Below, in pieces: positions 1 to 11,106 of a stretch of DNA of 64,000 bases. A program made the position numbers and the translations under genes. The stretch is from positions 372,001-436,000 of the forward strand of contig MU404076.1 in the NCBI GenBank assembly GCA_022695795.1, written 5' to 3'. The notes below the pieces were generated by a model. The model worked only from the letters and a program-made list of their open reading frames with translations, did not search any database and was not told the DNA's origin. The number at the start of each line of letters is the position of its first letter. Position 1 is the stretch's first letter. The DNA comes from Biscogniauxia marginata. Taxonomy: Eukaryota; Ascomycota; Sordariomycetes; Xylariales; Xylariaceae.

Positions 1-330
1 GAGAAACTCCTTATTTGGAACACTAGACTCACCGCTCTCCTGGGATATGAACATGAGAACGAAAACGAAAAGGGATTGGGCTAGGTGGTAGGTGGTCGTT
101 GAATAGGTAGGGCAAGTTTCGAAAGTCTGGTTGCTGGTTGCTTACGATCCCAGCGTTAGGCATGAGGATGTCGAGGCGATCCGACTCCTGTGCGAAGGTC
201 CCGGCCCCCTTCTTCACAGAGTAAAAGGAGCCGAGGTCCAGCTCCAAGAACTTGATCGGCGCACCGGGGACCTTCTTGATGTCGTCTGTCGCCGCCTTGG
301 CCTTGTGATAATGGAGGGCTTCTGTCGTCG
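1..330 (-). pseudogene. Short-chain dehydrogenase/reductase fragment (partial at left edge, probably 5'-truncated)
   Basis: Reading leftwards, the frame gives the mid-part of a classical SDR: a lysine-rich helix, KFLELDLGSF with SVKKGAGTF (the acidic residue-LDL-S-x-SVK segment) and RLDILMPNAGI, which matches the family's RLDILxNNAGI strand and motif. In SDRs this region lies between the Rossmann TGxxxGIG and the YxxxK catalytic pair and contacts NAD(P). A consensus-like 5' splice site (GTAAGC) follows NAGI at position 145, and an acceptor (CATATCCCAG) lies about 100 nt further left, so the gene probably continues out of the window. I could not find the N-terminal TGxxxGIG exon to the right, where the DNA becomes AT-rich and stop-filled; this suggests loss of the 5' end. 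Substrate cannot be inferred. The exon's right boundary near 330 is approximate. A functional gene with a distant first exon is the alternative. Confidence 0.55.
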
Positions 331-2131
331 AGATAGGGGGTTTCTAAGAGCGTGTTGAAGTGACTAAGGCCATTGCCATACTATATAGTCCTCGTCATGC
401 TATAGAATAGTAACATCTATCTCTACAAACATGTATCCATTCACGGATACATCTGGAGTCAGACGATCATTAGATTCCGTAGCACATAAGCCATTCATCA
501 CACGATGCCTACCGCATATCGTAGCTCTATTATAACTCTATAGTCTCCGAGCCAGGAGGATGCTGTGGCCTCGGCGCTATCAGTTTTCAGGTCATTATAG
601 CTTACAAATCAAGTGCTATAACTTGAATATGTATTTTACTCGTTATGTCTAGGTCCTAGAATGATACATCCCTGCTCTTTATTAAGCAGACGTGCAATGT
701 GCGTTACCTAGTTAGACACAACTAAGGTACATGTTGATTCTAACCTCACAATATCTACATGATAAGAATCTCCGTTCCATTGGCAGCATCGTACATATAC
801 GAACTTCACTAGCTAGAGATATTTAGAACCCCGAATCACTATGTTATAAACATTAAGAGTCGTTTCTTAGGTTGAAAATCTGTTTCTATGGCTCAAGTTC
901 GATCATAATATCTTTTCCCTGGGTTCATATATCTTCAAATCAACTAAATCATCCATACTATTCCGAGGCTTGCTAAACATACTTCAGCACAATTACATTA
1001 TCTTCTGAAAACGTAGCTGTTTTTTTGCATTTCTATTGAATACAACGAGTATGTACTTCAAAATCTAGACTCAACTCTCATTTGAGTCTTAAAGATCTAT
1101 CGATGGCCTGGTAATTATGGAATACATATTATTATTGTCATCCTTATAGTACATCTAAATATGATGTAGCTCATGTGATTTCATATTCACAGTAGAGGAT
1201 AAATGAAACCAAGAGGTAAAAATTCGTAGGTGCCATGAGCCTCCTATAATTAGGTTAGAAGTTTTGATTTTGTCTCTCACCGAAAGACACGTAAACGTAG
1301 GGAACAAACCAGGTAGTTAAGAATTTCCGTTGGACTCAAACTCTCACCTCAAGTCTAGCTTTCCGACACGGAATTAGGAACTCATACTCAAGAAAAAGAA
1401 AAAATGTTGAGTGAGGATCATGAAAGCTGATTGATCCCATGTCATGGGAGAGATAAAGTGAAACCTGGCAGTATTCCCAAACAAAAGGGTGTGTACTAAC
1501 CACATCGTAATAGAGAGAGGATATCACCTTTTTTCTTCGCAGCAGGAGTCATGGTTTGAGATATTTGACCTGTTCCATTTCAGAAAAGGGGAATGTCGGC
1601 TTTCTTGATAGATTACACCCGAACAGCAAAGATAATTGAGAATGTGGCGAGGAGTTACACGTTTCAGGCTATCTCGACGTGTCTAAAACTACAAGCTACA
1701 GATCTGCTAACTGAACAGACTCTTTGTCAGGAGCGGAAGAAGGTGTAGACATTTCAACCGCACCATGTTTTGGAGTGAGCCCACTCGATGTAGTCCTCGT
1801 GATAAAATACAGCAAGCGAGCGGGCTACAAGATAGTCTTTAGGGAGCATACATACTCTGTCTGTACTTGCCTTTAGTCAACAAACTTATGATATAAAGGA
1901 TATTCAGACCGTACTTATATCATCAGGGGCCGATACTGTAGATCCCCATAGGAATTTGCAACTACGACTAGCGACCCCTAAATATTGCATACTGAGCTTA
2001 CTTCATCCCCTTCTCGACCGCCCGTCAATCTCAAAACCATGCGAGATACTGACATGGAACGACCAAACCACTCCGATAGACCCATGATCTTTAGAAGATC
2101 ACCGTCCCACCCTCTCGACTTCCACATCACC
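331..2131. other. Gene-free AT-leaning stretch
   Basis: About 1.8 kb of AT-leaning sequence, dense in stops in all frames. The few open stretches have no codon-usage bias and no recognisable motif. I see no RNA gene or repeat. The last 150 bases before 2132 are open in frame with the next gene but start only from non-preferred contexts. Confidence 0.6.
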
Positions 2132-2581
2132 ATGGCGGAGGTCGATTCAAACACGCACTCCCCACCATCCAGGGAAACACCCACGCCGACGATGCAACAG
2201 CGGCACCTGGGGTCCGGAGCCGCCACCGCCACCATCACCGCCTCTTCCTCTTCACGCCCGCTAGGAGTCATCGACAGCGATGACGACTATGAATTGCCTC
2301 TTTCCACTCCCTCCGAAACGCAGCCGCGCTCGGAGTCGGGAGGAGAAGAGGAAGAAGATATAGAAGAAGAAAAATTCGAGGAAGAGGAGGAGGAGGAGGA
2401 AGAGGAGAGCGCCGGAAGCGACGATACCATGGCGGACTTCGATCGCGACAGTGACAGCGACAGCGACGACGACTATTACATACCACACCGCAACGCCCCG
2501 ATCGCGGAGAGCAGCCACAGCGACGCGAATTTCTATCACGACGGTAAATCCCCCCTTTTCCCCCGGTCCCGGGGCGGGTGA
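2132..2581 (+). CDS. Hypothetical highly acidic protein (possible frameshift near the C-terminus)
   Basis: Unrecognised. The start is chosen at the ATG at 2132 because it sits in a strong context (CACCATGGC); an upstream in-frame ATG exists but the intervening residues look non-coding. The product is about 149 aa: a Ser/Thr/Pro-rich N-terminal third, then a long Glu run (around residues 75-95) and alternating Asp-Ser acidic blocks, typical of casein-kinase-2-rich disordered nuclear proteins. No domain or membrane segment is seen. The frame closes at 2581 just after a homopolymer tract (C6-T4-C5). A neighbouring frame, reached by removing one base, continues with another Asp/Glu-rich tail ending DEWSD at 2636. 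The true C-terminus may therefore be there, with a one-base run-length error or a real frameshift between. No clean intron repairs the frame. Confidence 0.5.
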   Translation: MAEVDSNTHSPPSRETPTPTMQQRHLGSGAATATITASSSSRPLGVIDSDDDYELPLSTPSETQPRSESGGEEEEDIEEEKFEEEEEEEEEESAGSDDTMADFDRDSDSDSDDDYYIPHRNAPIAESSHSDANFYHDGKSPLFPRSRGG

Positions 2582-3093
2582 TGGGGAGTCTCGCGACGGC
2601 GATGACGAGGAGGAGGAGGATGAGTGGAGCGATTAGGAGGTTACTTGGGAGGGGGATGGCACCGGTTCATTATTACCCGCTGTTCGTGGACTAGTTTTTT
2701 TTTTTTTTTTGGGGGAGGGTTTGTAGGATCGATGGTATTATCTAAGTATTTACTCAGGGGATGATGAATGAAATCTTGTCTCTTCGTCGAATTTTCTTTT
2801 TCCCTCTTTCAACCGTATTTGTCGTGGAGTTAGCTAATCAAAAAAAAAAAGAAAAAAGGGGGGGGTTGGCTTTCATTTCTGCTGCCCCGGGGTAATGCTG
2901 TTCATGAATGGTTCTTTCCGAGCAGATAGATAACATGTTTTATTTTTGAAAATATGTATGATGAAAGTCCAACTCTGCCTTCCAGAGTGGCGAGAATTCT
3001 TCCCGCTGTCTGATCGTTGATATGTCACAGTATATCCTCCCACCAAAATTCGGGTAATCGATTTGACTTGGCTAGCCTCGACTTGTCCGTCCT
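2582..3093. other. Intergenic, convergent 3' flanks
   Basis: It holds the possible acidic tail (to 2636), a T/G homopolymer run near 2695-2720 and A-rich runs near 2840-2860, consistent with 3' flanking sequence of the two converging genes. Nothing else is seen. Confidence 0.5.
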
Positions 3094-3492
3094 CTAGCTT
3101 CCCCGATACGTCGAGTAGCCGTAGGGCGAGAGGAGAAGCGGGACGTGGTAGTGCTGGCCCTTCTTTACGGAGAAGGTGATGGTGACCTCAGGGAAGAAGG
3201 TGTCCCTGGATTCGGCGGCGTAGTAGGTGCCCGTGTCGAAGCGCAGGGTCCAGGTGGACTGGTCCTCGACTTCGCTTAGCACATCCTCTAGCGTATAGGT
3301 GGGCACGTCGCCCGAGGAATGGACGCTCGAGTACGGAAGCCAGGCGGTGATGCGTCCATCATCGTCGGTCTGCGACTCGAACGTCTTGAGCGGCGCGTGC
3401 CCTCCCTCGAGCTTGACGCGCACGCTCTTGGCCGGGCGGCCGATGGAGGTATCGAGCACGTGGCAGGTGATAGGGTCCTTGTCGCCTGCCAT
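3094..3492 (-). CDS. 5-hydroxyisourate hydrolase (transthyretin-like protein)
   Basis: Single-exon, 132 aa, the usual HIUase length. It hydrolyses 5-hydroxyisourate, the product of urate oxidase, to OHCU in the urate-to-allantoin pathway of purine catabolism; the family acts in the peroxisome or cytosol as a homotetramer. Family signatures visible: the N-terminal ITCHVLDTSIGRPA block, in which the His is catalytic; the DDDGRI segment at about 42-47, whose Arg is conserved; the H-Y-H-V-P-L-L-LSPY-Y block near the end; and the diagnostic C-terminal tetrapeptide YRGS, which separates hydrolases from vertebrate transthyretin. All expected active-site positions are present, so it should be active. 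No obvious PTS1. The start Met is directly followed by the first beta-strand, so no extension is needed. It has no other urate-pathway gene beside it in this window. Confidence 0.93.
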   Translation of the reverse strand: MAGDKDPITCHVLDTSIGRPAKSVRVKLEGGHAPLKTFESQTDDDGRITAWLPYSSVHSSGDVPTYTLEDVLSEVEDQSTWTLRFDTGTYYAAESRDTFFPEVTITFSVKKGQHYHVPLLLSPYGYSTYRGS

Positions 3493-5970
3493 TGGATTGG
3501 TAGATGTATGTGTTGTTTCTATAGTTGTCTCGGGGTTGAGTAGAGAACGAGGCCCTCGAAGGGATTGGGTCGCTACGAAGCGGGGGTGGAGGCGGATAGA
3601 GAAACAAACTCTTGAGGAGACGCCTCTTGAGGCAGGGGAGGGAGCTTAGGCAGCAGGCTGGTTAAGTACACACGCTAGGACTCTCTGGGAGAAGGGATCG
3701 TGAATCAAAGTGAGCAACCCAAGCCGGTAGTTAGGTAGGACAACCGAGGCGAAGCCGTGCCTGGGGCTGTGATATGCAGGTGCAGCTCTTTACGGCCAAG
3801 TACGAGTAGGACAGCATGCGCACACACCGCAAAGTACTCTGACAGATGGGGAGCTGAAGTCCCGCATAAAAGGGGTTGGCGTGGATGGGGATGGGGATGG
3901 GGATGGGGATAGGAATAGGGACAATGATCGTGTAGGAGAGATGCACAAGGTGCAGTAGTGAGTATGCTAGGTTATAGGTACCCTACCCCGCCCCCACCAA
4001 CCCTGAAGTTCATCTCGTCAGCGAGCTCAGGCTCGGTACCACCCAATGACTTGGCCCGGCCCGGCCTGGCCCCACTGGAGCTCCCAGTGAGGGGAAAACT
4101 TACACCACTAAGAGCAACTGTTACACTACATCAAATAGACAAAGCTACCCTGTATCATTGTTCTTTATATTTAGAAACACCTATATGATATGTACACTAC
4201 GTACTCCTGCTCCATCTGACACACCAATCTCACCGGTCCTTCGACAGATGACCAATAATTACGGTGGCCGATCTTCTGTCTGTACATCCGTACTCCAGTT
4301 CAATCCAGTCCTAGTGGTGATGTGTAATGCGTGATATGACCCCAGACGTCTAATTATAGCTTAATCAAAAGGATGGCTATATCACGAGCTAGTGTAGCAT
4401 ATATCAATATGTATATACATACGTACGTACGTACATACATACCTTAGGTAGGTAATGCATGTTAGCCAAGGTAGAAGTTGCCATTATTGCCCCCTACGAG
4501 TGTACATGTACCGCTCAAAAGAGGCAAGCCCAGCCAACCTAGACCAATGGCTGGACCTCCCAACACCTCTTATACAGGAGTTGCCGAATCGGGTAACTTG
4601 TGTCTCTTCTTAGGGTTTGATATCAGTTCTAGAGTTCCTAACAATAAACAGATCGAGGCTTACAGATTACCCCGGCTATAGATCACTGTTATATCAAATC
4701 CATGTTCATATTCCTCGGCTTATCTGCGTATGACATACATACATCGGGAGGCGCCGGAGAGGCGTGCTTACTATGCATACTAACTAGCAAGTGTCCTCGA
4801 TGATATTAAGCACATCCATATTCATGTACTCCTATAAAAGACATGATAAATCTAGCGAGACGCTAGATATGGATAACCCGAGTAAGACCTCTCAGATTCG
4901 TCTATGATCTTCATAGATGCTGCAATAGCCACAGAGAAACCTGGCCAACTTTATTAACTCACTTGGCTTAAGCATGAACACAACCTCGTCTGGACACTGC
5001 CTCAAATAATTGCAACCAACCTATGTTCAGGGATTGGCCACCGGCTCGAGGTATACTGAGGCTCAGCCTTTACGCGTAAGTCCGGCGGCGGTCTGGCGAG
5101 GAAAAGTTGCTGCTTGGAAAAACCTCATACGATTCGTAATGTCAGCTTTATTTCGACGTGAGATAATTATTGCTAGATAATGTACTATGCATCTAATAGG
5201 AGAGACATCATCTCTTTTCTTGTTTCTCCTAGCGTAAGGGTTTATAGCTATATGTATGACATCAATAGATAGCTACATCGTCTCTCAGCAAGGTTATCTC
5301 GGATGTCATCCACAGTTTGTCTTCTTGATAAAGTAAGGTGCTTACACCCCGGTTCGATTGTATCCCGATTTTCTTCTTCATGTGCCTTTCTATTCAAGAT
5401 GGTCGTAACTAGTCTCGAAAGCCGACCTAATGGATAAGTGAGCAGGCACATTGCTATCATTTTCCCCTTACATGTAAAGTACAAATTAGTAGGCGTATGT
5501 GGGTCAAGATCATAATGTAGAACAAAATGTAGGTTTAGTAAATGTGTGTCTGAATGTTGAAATCATAGAAAAGACTAAGTAACGGTTGGTTAACCTAACT
5601 GTAGTTTCTAAAGTAGCAGACCAATTGAGACAATTTAAGAGCAACTTTATGTTAGATATAGGGACATGCTACAGGGGTTAAGGGGATGTGCACAGACCAT
5701 CGAAAGAATCCTGTAGAAGAGCCCCACCACGGAACTTTGTTGGAATTGTTGCGACGAAATGATGTCGCGGGGCATTTTGTTATACGTAGACGATAACTTC
5801 CTTCGTCTCTTATATCCTGTCAAGTACTACTTTCAGGTTCTGTTCCACGAGCGCACGTGTCTGTCCTTTGCCCATACTCCCCCCTTAGTCTCCATCTCCA
5901 TCTCTCTCTATTCAGTCCTTTCCTCCCACTCGCATCATTCTGCTACCGTTTTCAGCCACGCCTACCCGCC
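3493..5970. other. Intergenic spacer with microsatellites; 5' flanks of HIUase and GET3
   Basis: About 2.5 kb separating two divergent genes. It contains the ATGGGG hexamer run (3885-3910), an ACGT/ACAT tetranucleotide run near 4417-4443, an 8-bp inverted repeat ATCTAGCG-AGA-CGCTAGAT at 4850-4868, and a CT-rich leader just before GET3 (about 5875-5930), typical of fungal promoters. Open frames here show no family resemblance. Confidence 0.55.
3885..3910. repeat. Hexanucleotide run (ATGGGG)x4.3
   Basis: Four tandem ATGGGG units plus a partial one. On the minus strand they read as Pro-Ile repeats, which makes an artificial low-complexity open frame. It is G-rich enough to form a G-quadruplex in principle. 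No associated gene. Confidence 0.85.
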
Positions 5971-7045
5971 ATGTCCACCGCAGTGGTTTCCGCTGACGAT
6001 GTCTTCGAGCCGACGCTGCAGTCGATCCTGGACCAGAAGACACTCCGATGGATCTTCGTCGGAGGCAAAGGTGGTGTAGGCAAGACTACCACCTCGTGCT
6101 CCTTGGCTATCCAACTCGCCAAAGTCCGCCGCTCCGTCCTCCTCATCTCGACCGATCCCGCACACAACCTATCTGATGCCTTTTCGCAAAAGTTCGGCAA
6201 GGAGGCGCGATTGATTGACGGCTACACGAATCTGAGCGCCATGGAGATTGACCCGAACGGTAGTATTCAGGATCTTCTAGCTGGCCAAGGGGAGGAAACA
6301 GATCCTGCGGCCGGCGGTATGGGAGGAATGATGCAAGATCTAGCATTCGCTGTAAGCCTACTCTCCGCTTGCTTCTTACCACGCAGTACCTCGACTGATA
6401 CATTCCATCTAGATACCCGGAATAGACGAAGCTATGTCATTCGCTGAAGTCTTGAAACAAGTCAAGTCTCTTTCCTACGAAACCATCATTTTCGACACCG
6501 CACCCACCGGCCACACACTACGCTTCCTCCAGTTCCCTTCGGTCCTCGAGAAGGCCTTGGCTAAGATCTCCCAATTATCCTCGCAGTACGGGCCTCTGCT
6601 GAATGGCTTCCTCGGCGGGCAAGGACAGTTGCCGAATGGTCAAAACCTGAACGAGATGATGGAGAAACTAGAAGGTCTACGCCAGACAATTTCCGAAGTC
6701 AACACCCAGTTTAAGGACGAGAACCTGACTACGTTCGTGTGCGTGTGCATCGCGGAATTCCTAAGTCTTTACGAGACGGAGCGCATGATCCAGGAGCTTG
6801 GAAGCTATAGCATAGATACCCACTGCATCGTGGTCAACCAGCTCCTGTTCCCGAAACAGGGTAGTGACTGCGATCAGTGTAATGCGAGACGGAAAATGCA
6901 GAAGAAGTACTTGGATCAGATCGAAGAGCTCTACGACGAGTTCAATGTCGTCAGGATGCCACTGTTGGTGGAGGAAGTTCGGGGTAGGGAGAGACTAGAG
7001 AAGTTCAGCGAGATGCTCATCCATCCGTATGTGCCTCCCGAGTAA
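5971..7045 (+). CDS. GET3: ATPase GET3 (tail-anchored protein targeting factor)
   Basis: Two exons, 5971-6351 and 6413-7045, give 337 aa, the normal GET3 length. The 61-nt intron (GTAAGC...CTAG) lies between complete codons. The protein is the homodimeric cytosolic ATPase that shields transmembrane segments of tail-anchored proteins and hands them to the GET1/GET2 receptor at the ER. Visible: the deviant P-loop [11 protein letters not shown] at 31-41 with the signature Lys, switch [13 protein letters not shown] around 60-71 with catalytic Asp62, the [10 protein letters not shown] switch II block at about 155-164, a Met/Gly-rich helical region (GGMGGMM and the 190-230 segment) for client binding, and the zinc CxxC pair Cys280/Cys283 that holds the dimer. 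The start is the ATG at 5971; upstream frames are CT-rich leader. Bacterial-type ArsA is excluded because there is one ATPase domain and a CxxC. Confidence 0.96.
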
Positions 7046-8852
7046 TTTTTAGGCATGACCTTAGACTTTTTTCTACGGCAACGAAGCATGGCGTCCTGTT
7101 TCTATTGGTTGAAGAAGTACAATGCATGGGTTGGAGCTGGTCGAGGCTCATAAGAAAGGCTTTCGGGTTCCTTGAATTAGCAGCAATGTCAAGTTCGAGA
7201 TTTTACTAGTCTTTGATATTATTGTTGCATCTCATCCAACAGGGCTGCAACACATACCTGTTTGGCTATCTGAGTGAAGGCCATACTGAATGACAGATCG
7301 TTCTAAGGTTACAACTAAATAGGCCGCGGCCTAAATGAGTATATTTAGGTTATCATCGCGAGATCATGGTAGAGACAAAAAGCATAATATGTGCTTTTCT
7401 ATCAAAGCTCATCAGTAGCATGTTCGGCGTGCAATAAATATCTATGGAACCAGTAGAGAATTCTTAGGCTGAATGGTGTGTTTTCGAATTAAAAATGAGT
7501 TGTATATCATTAAACAGACCTAGAAAGGGTGATGGGTAATTCCTTCTTTACACATACATCAATACCTAGTTAATTGCGCGCATAATTAAGTTAAAACCCC
7601 CCAAAACTAACATGACTACATAGGTATATATCACGCAAGTTTGATTATTGCAAAGTTGTATACAGATGTCCTTACCGTCCGTTGACATGTACCTAAGTAC
7701 TTCCTCAACAGCTTGTTACATGTAGCTAGACTTAGATGCATCTCGGCAAAACCCTCAACATTGAATTCCGGGGTGAAATTATTAGGATGTGTTATAGTTA
7801 GAAGTAGCATTTACAAGACAAAACCACCTAACTTACAAGAACACCTCAAGCACAACATTGAAGTATATACCACGACTGCCTATAAATAGATAGAGGTAAT
7901 GACGAAAGGTTAGCTAAACCCGTGCTAAGCATTACATAATATATACACCCCCTAAATGCTGATATACTTCAGTGTTCGTAAGGGGGAAGTAGATGAGCTT
8001 TTGAGTATATGCCCGTCTCGTCAGGACAATGTATAGGTACTCCCTAGGTACTGCCTTCTCGAATTCATTACCATATTGATGGTTCAGTTCAGCGTATTAA
8101 CGAAAACACGAGCCCATGAGCTATCGGCAATCACTTCCGTTCGTCTCACTAACTTACATGTGATGAACCTGCTCTGGCGTCTCGGCCGTTCCTTGGCTTC
8201 TCTCTTCTGACTCGTGCTAATACCTGAATGGTATTTGCCTACATACCTGCTTACCAGGTAATGTACCTGGCTTTTCTCATTATGTATGTATGCTGATAAG
8301 TGTAGACTCTTGTCAGAAAACCGGGGGACCTTGATGTAATCTTCACACTATACTATTCCCCCTATTTACTTTCTTCTTATCAATGTTCTTTAAGAAACTT
8401 ACTCAATTGAGTAATACTTGCCTGTAAGCTTTACCGCTACTTTATTCTTCTCTCACAAAGGTTACATTTTACCAACGTTAAGCCCCCGTGTCTTTTAATT
8501 TATGCGTTCCCGTAGCACTGGGACACTGGGGGAGCATGCGTTGATTGGCGAATACCTATCTGAGGATATACTATCGCGATTTCGGGCAAATGATCGTCGT
8601 TGTAGGCGGTAGGTGACGGCAGGAATGTCTCAGGGGCTATAGATCTGTGGTTATGGCGGGGTAGCTACGGCACCGGGGTGAAGCTGTTTGGACGCAGGTA
8701 GTTCTGCTTCGCATTTCATCACTTTGTCTCACCTTATACAACCAACTCGACTTTACATACTCCGTTTCGCTCGCTTGTCCAGACGAAACAAAAATAAAAT
8801 ACCGAACGAGATAGATTCCTGACTCAGCAACAAGAAACTCAGCAGCATCAAC
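7046..8852. other. Intergenic spacer
   Basis: About 1.8 kb, AT-leaning, between two genes on the same strand. Dispersed TAGGTA/TACCTA tetramers, no conserved open frame and no RNA gene recognised. Confidence 0.6.
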
Positions 8853-10002
8853 ATGGCGGCAGCAGACTTCCCCGTCATCGACGCCCACATTCATCTTTAT
8901 ACTAAAGATGATCTCCCAACCCTGAACTGGTACACGCCGGACCACCCCTTAGCTAAACAGCATTCGATAGAGGAGTACAGGGCCGCCACAGAGGGATCCA
9001 CGCCCAGCGGCTTCATATTCGTGGAAACAGACCGCAAGTTTGACCTCGAGGCCGGCGCGAGAGATGGCAGCGGCTGGAAGGACCCGCTGGCCGAGGTCTC
9101 GTGGGTGAAGCGCATTGCCGCCGGCGAACCGAGAGAAGGCGAGGGTTTCACCAAGGAGGACGCCTCACTGGTCAAGGGTTTCATTCCCTGGGCCCCGCTG
9201 CCGAGCGGCGCCGCCGTCATGGAGAAGTACATCGAGCTCGTGAAGCAGGAGGCCGGCGAGACCTGGCCCAAGGTCAGAGGGTTCAGGTACCTGCTCCAGG
9301 ACAAGCCGAACGGGACCATGCTGGAGGACAACTTCATTGAGAGCCTGAGGCTGCTGGGACGGAAGAAATTGGTCTTCGACCTGGGCGTCGATCAGCACAA
9401 CCGCGGCAGAACTCAGCTCGAGGAGGTCGTCGAGATGATCGACCGCGCACACGAGGGTGTTCCCGAAGAGGACAAGGTCGTCTTCATCATCAGTCAGTCC
9501 CCTAAGCCCCCCCTCCCCTTTACCACCCCCCCCTCCTGTCCTCCTTCCCACCAATTGAAAAAAGGGACCGTCCAAGCTGACAACCGGCAAAACCGCAGAC
9601 CACATGTGCAAGCCGGACCTGACGGTCTACAACGTGCAGACGGACACGTCCTTCATCGCGTGGCGCACGGCCATCTTCACGCTGAGCAAGTGCAGCCGGA
9701 CGTACATGAAGCTGTCGGGCGGGTTCCCCGAGATGCCCGAGCCGCTGCGGCGGCGGCCGGCCGAAGACGTCTTCGACGCGCTGACGCCCTGGATGACGAT
9801 CCTGCTGGCGGCCTTCGGCGCCGGCCGCCTCATGTTCGCCAGCGACTGGCCCATGTGCGCCGCCGCCGCCGGCGCCGACGCCTGGCACAAGTGGCGCCGG
9901 CTCGTCGAGCGCCTCTGCTGGATGGCCTCCCTCGACGACGACGAGAAGCGCATGGTCTGGGGCGGCACAGCGCTCAAGGCGTACGGCATCGCCGAGGAGT
10001 GA
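8853..10002 (+). CDS. Amidohydrolase-family lactonase (L-rhamnono-gamma-lactonase-like)
   Basis: Two exons, 8853-9492 and 9599-10002, join as 347 aa; the 106-nt intron splits the Asn codon of FIINHMCKPDL, restoring a family block that the unspliced frame destroys. It resembles the amidohydrolase_2 family of fungal L-rhamnono-1,4-lactonase-like enzymes, TIM-barrel metal hydrolases. Visible: the N-terminal metal-binding DAHIHLY motif (residues about 10-16), W-x-x-x-x-PL near 31-36, ETDRK, the KVRGFRYLLQDKP strand, the FDLGVDQH strand, the NHMCKP loop and the C-terminal MFASDWPMC block, whose Asp is the conserved last metal/catalytic residue. The second exon is very GC-rich with an Ala-rich stretch after SDWP. 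The likely role is sugar-lactone opening in L-rhamnose or related catabolism; no rhamnose-pathway neighbours are present here, so the substrate is inferred. Confidence 0.85.
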
Positions 10003-11106
10003 ATAGTTTGATTTCCTGGGAAGGGGGTTAAGGGGGGGAGGGGGGGGGGGAGGAAGACTTTCGGAAAGGAAAGGTACAAGGCAAAGACAAAGAGGGGAAA
10101 AGAGAGAAATGAAATAAATCTTTGAATGAGAGCTTAATTTCTACAGGGAGGTTTCTTTTGAAGGGAGTTGTCCTGATGAGTGCAATGCGAACCCAAAGAA
10201 TGAGAAAAGAGGAATAAACCCCGTGGGGAAAGGGTGCGATTTGCATGCGTATATATGTGTGTATATATCCATGACATGAGTTAGGTTTTCATTTAGAAGA
10301 GCCACCGAGAGAAGAAGTCTAGAGAAAGATTCGAGAAAAAAGACTGGTTATATTGTATATGAGGGGATAGAAGGGATTCCGATTGTATCATTGGGTCCTT
10401 TGAAATATATGATTTTATAGTCTGAGCCGGAATTCGTAATGGAATGCTAATTCCCTCAACCCCCTGAACCACATACAACGCAGAAGCGAGGGTATCGCAC
10501 GGGCAAGGCCAAGCAAGAGCTTACTTAGTACTTAGGCGTGTATTATGAGTGATATTAAGTAAGGAGGTAGGTAAGATTCGTGCGAGAATGGCTTGGTTGA
10601 CACATCTTTCTGCCATCTGTCTATCTGGGCTATTATCCAACCAATCTCGAGACATGTTACACGGTAAAAATCACGTATGCGGGAGACGAGGTTGTCGCGT
10701 ATCATGTATACACGTAGTAACGCAGCTCGAGACTAGATTTCACTCCTTGCGGTTTTTTTTTTCTGTCTTCCCAAGCCGGAAACCTCTATAAGAATTATAG
10801 TACTATTAACAGTCCTCTCTTCGTTCCTTATTCCCTTTTTTCTTATTTCTCTCGTCCCTTCGTCTTATTCAACTGGGACACCACCCCCATCTTGACCTTA
10901 TCTATAATAGACATATATGCCCGTCTCTTCACCTGACCTAATTAGCTGGATGGTTTTTTTGGATGGATGACGATGATGCTACTTGATTCTATATATATAA
11001 AAAAAACCCTGCCGGCCTGAACGCCCCGGATGAACAACCCCCCACCCTCTCCAATCCTTTGCTGCAAACGTAAAAAAGACTAAATTCTTTCTTTCCCTCG
11101 TTTCCG
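10003..11106. other. Intergenic, convergent 3' flanks
   Basis: 1.1 kb between two converging genes. It starts with a purine-rich G/A tract (10022-10110) with long G runs; the rest is AT-rich with T runs near 10750 and 10950. No gene evidence. Confidence 0.6.

Noticed and set aside
3731..3946. Pro-Ile repeat peptide
   Set aside because: Translation of the ATGGGG microsatellite.
9520..9888. Long antisense frames within the lactonase gene
   Set aside because: Shadow frames caused by high GC3 of the true plus-strand gene.
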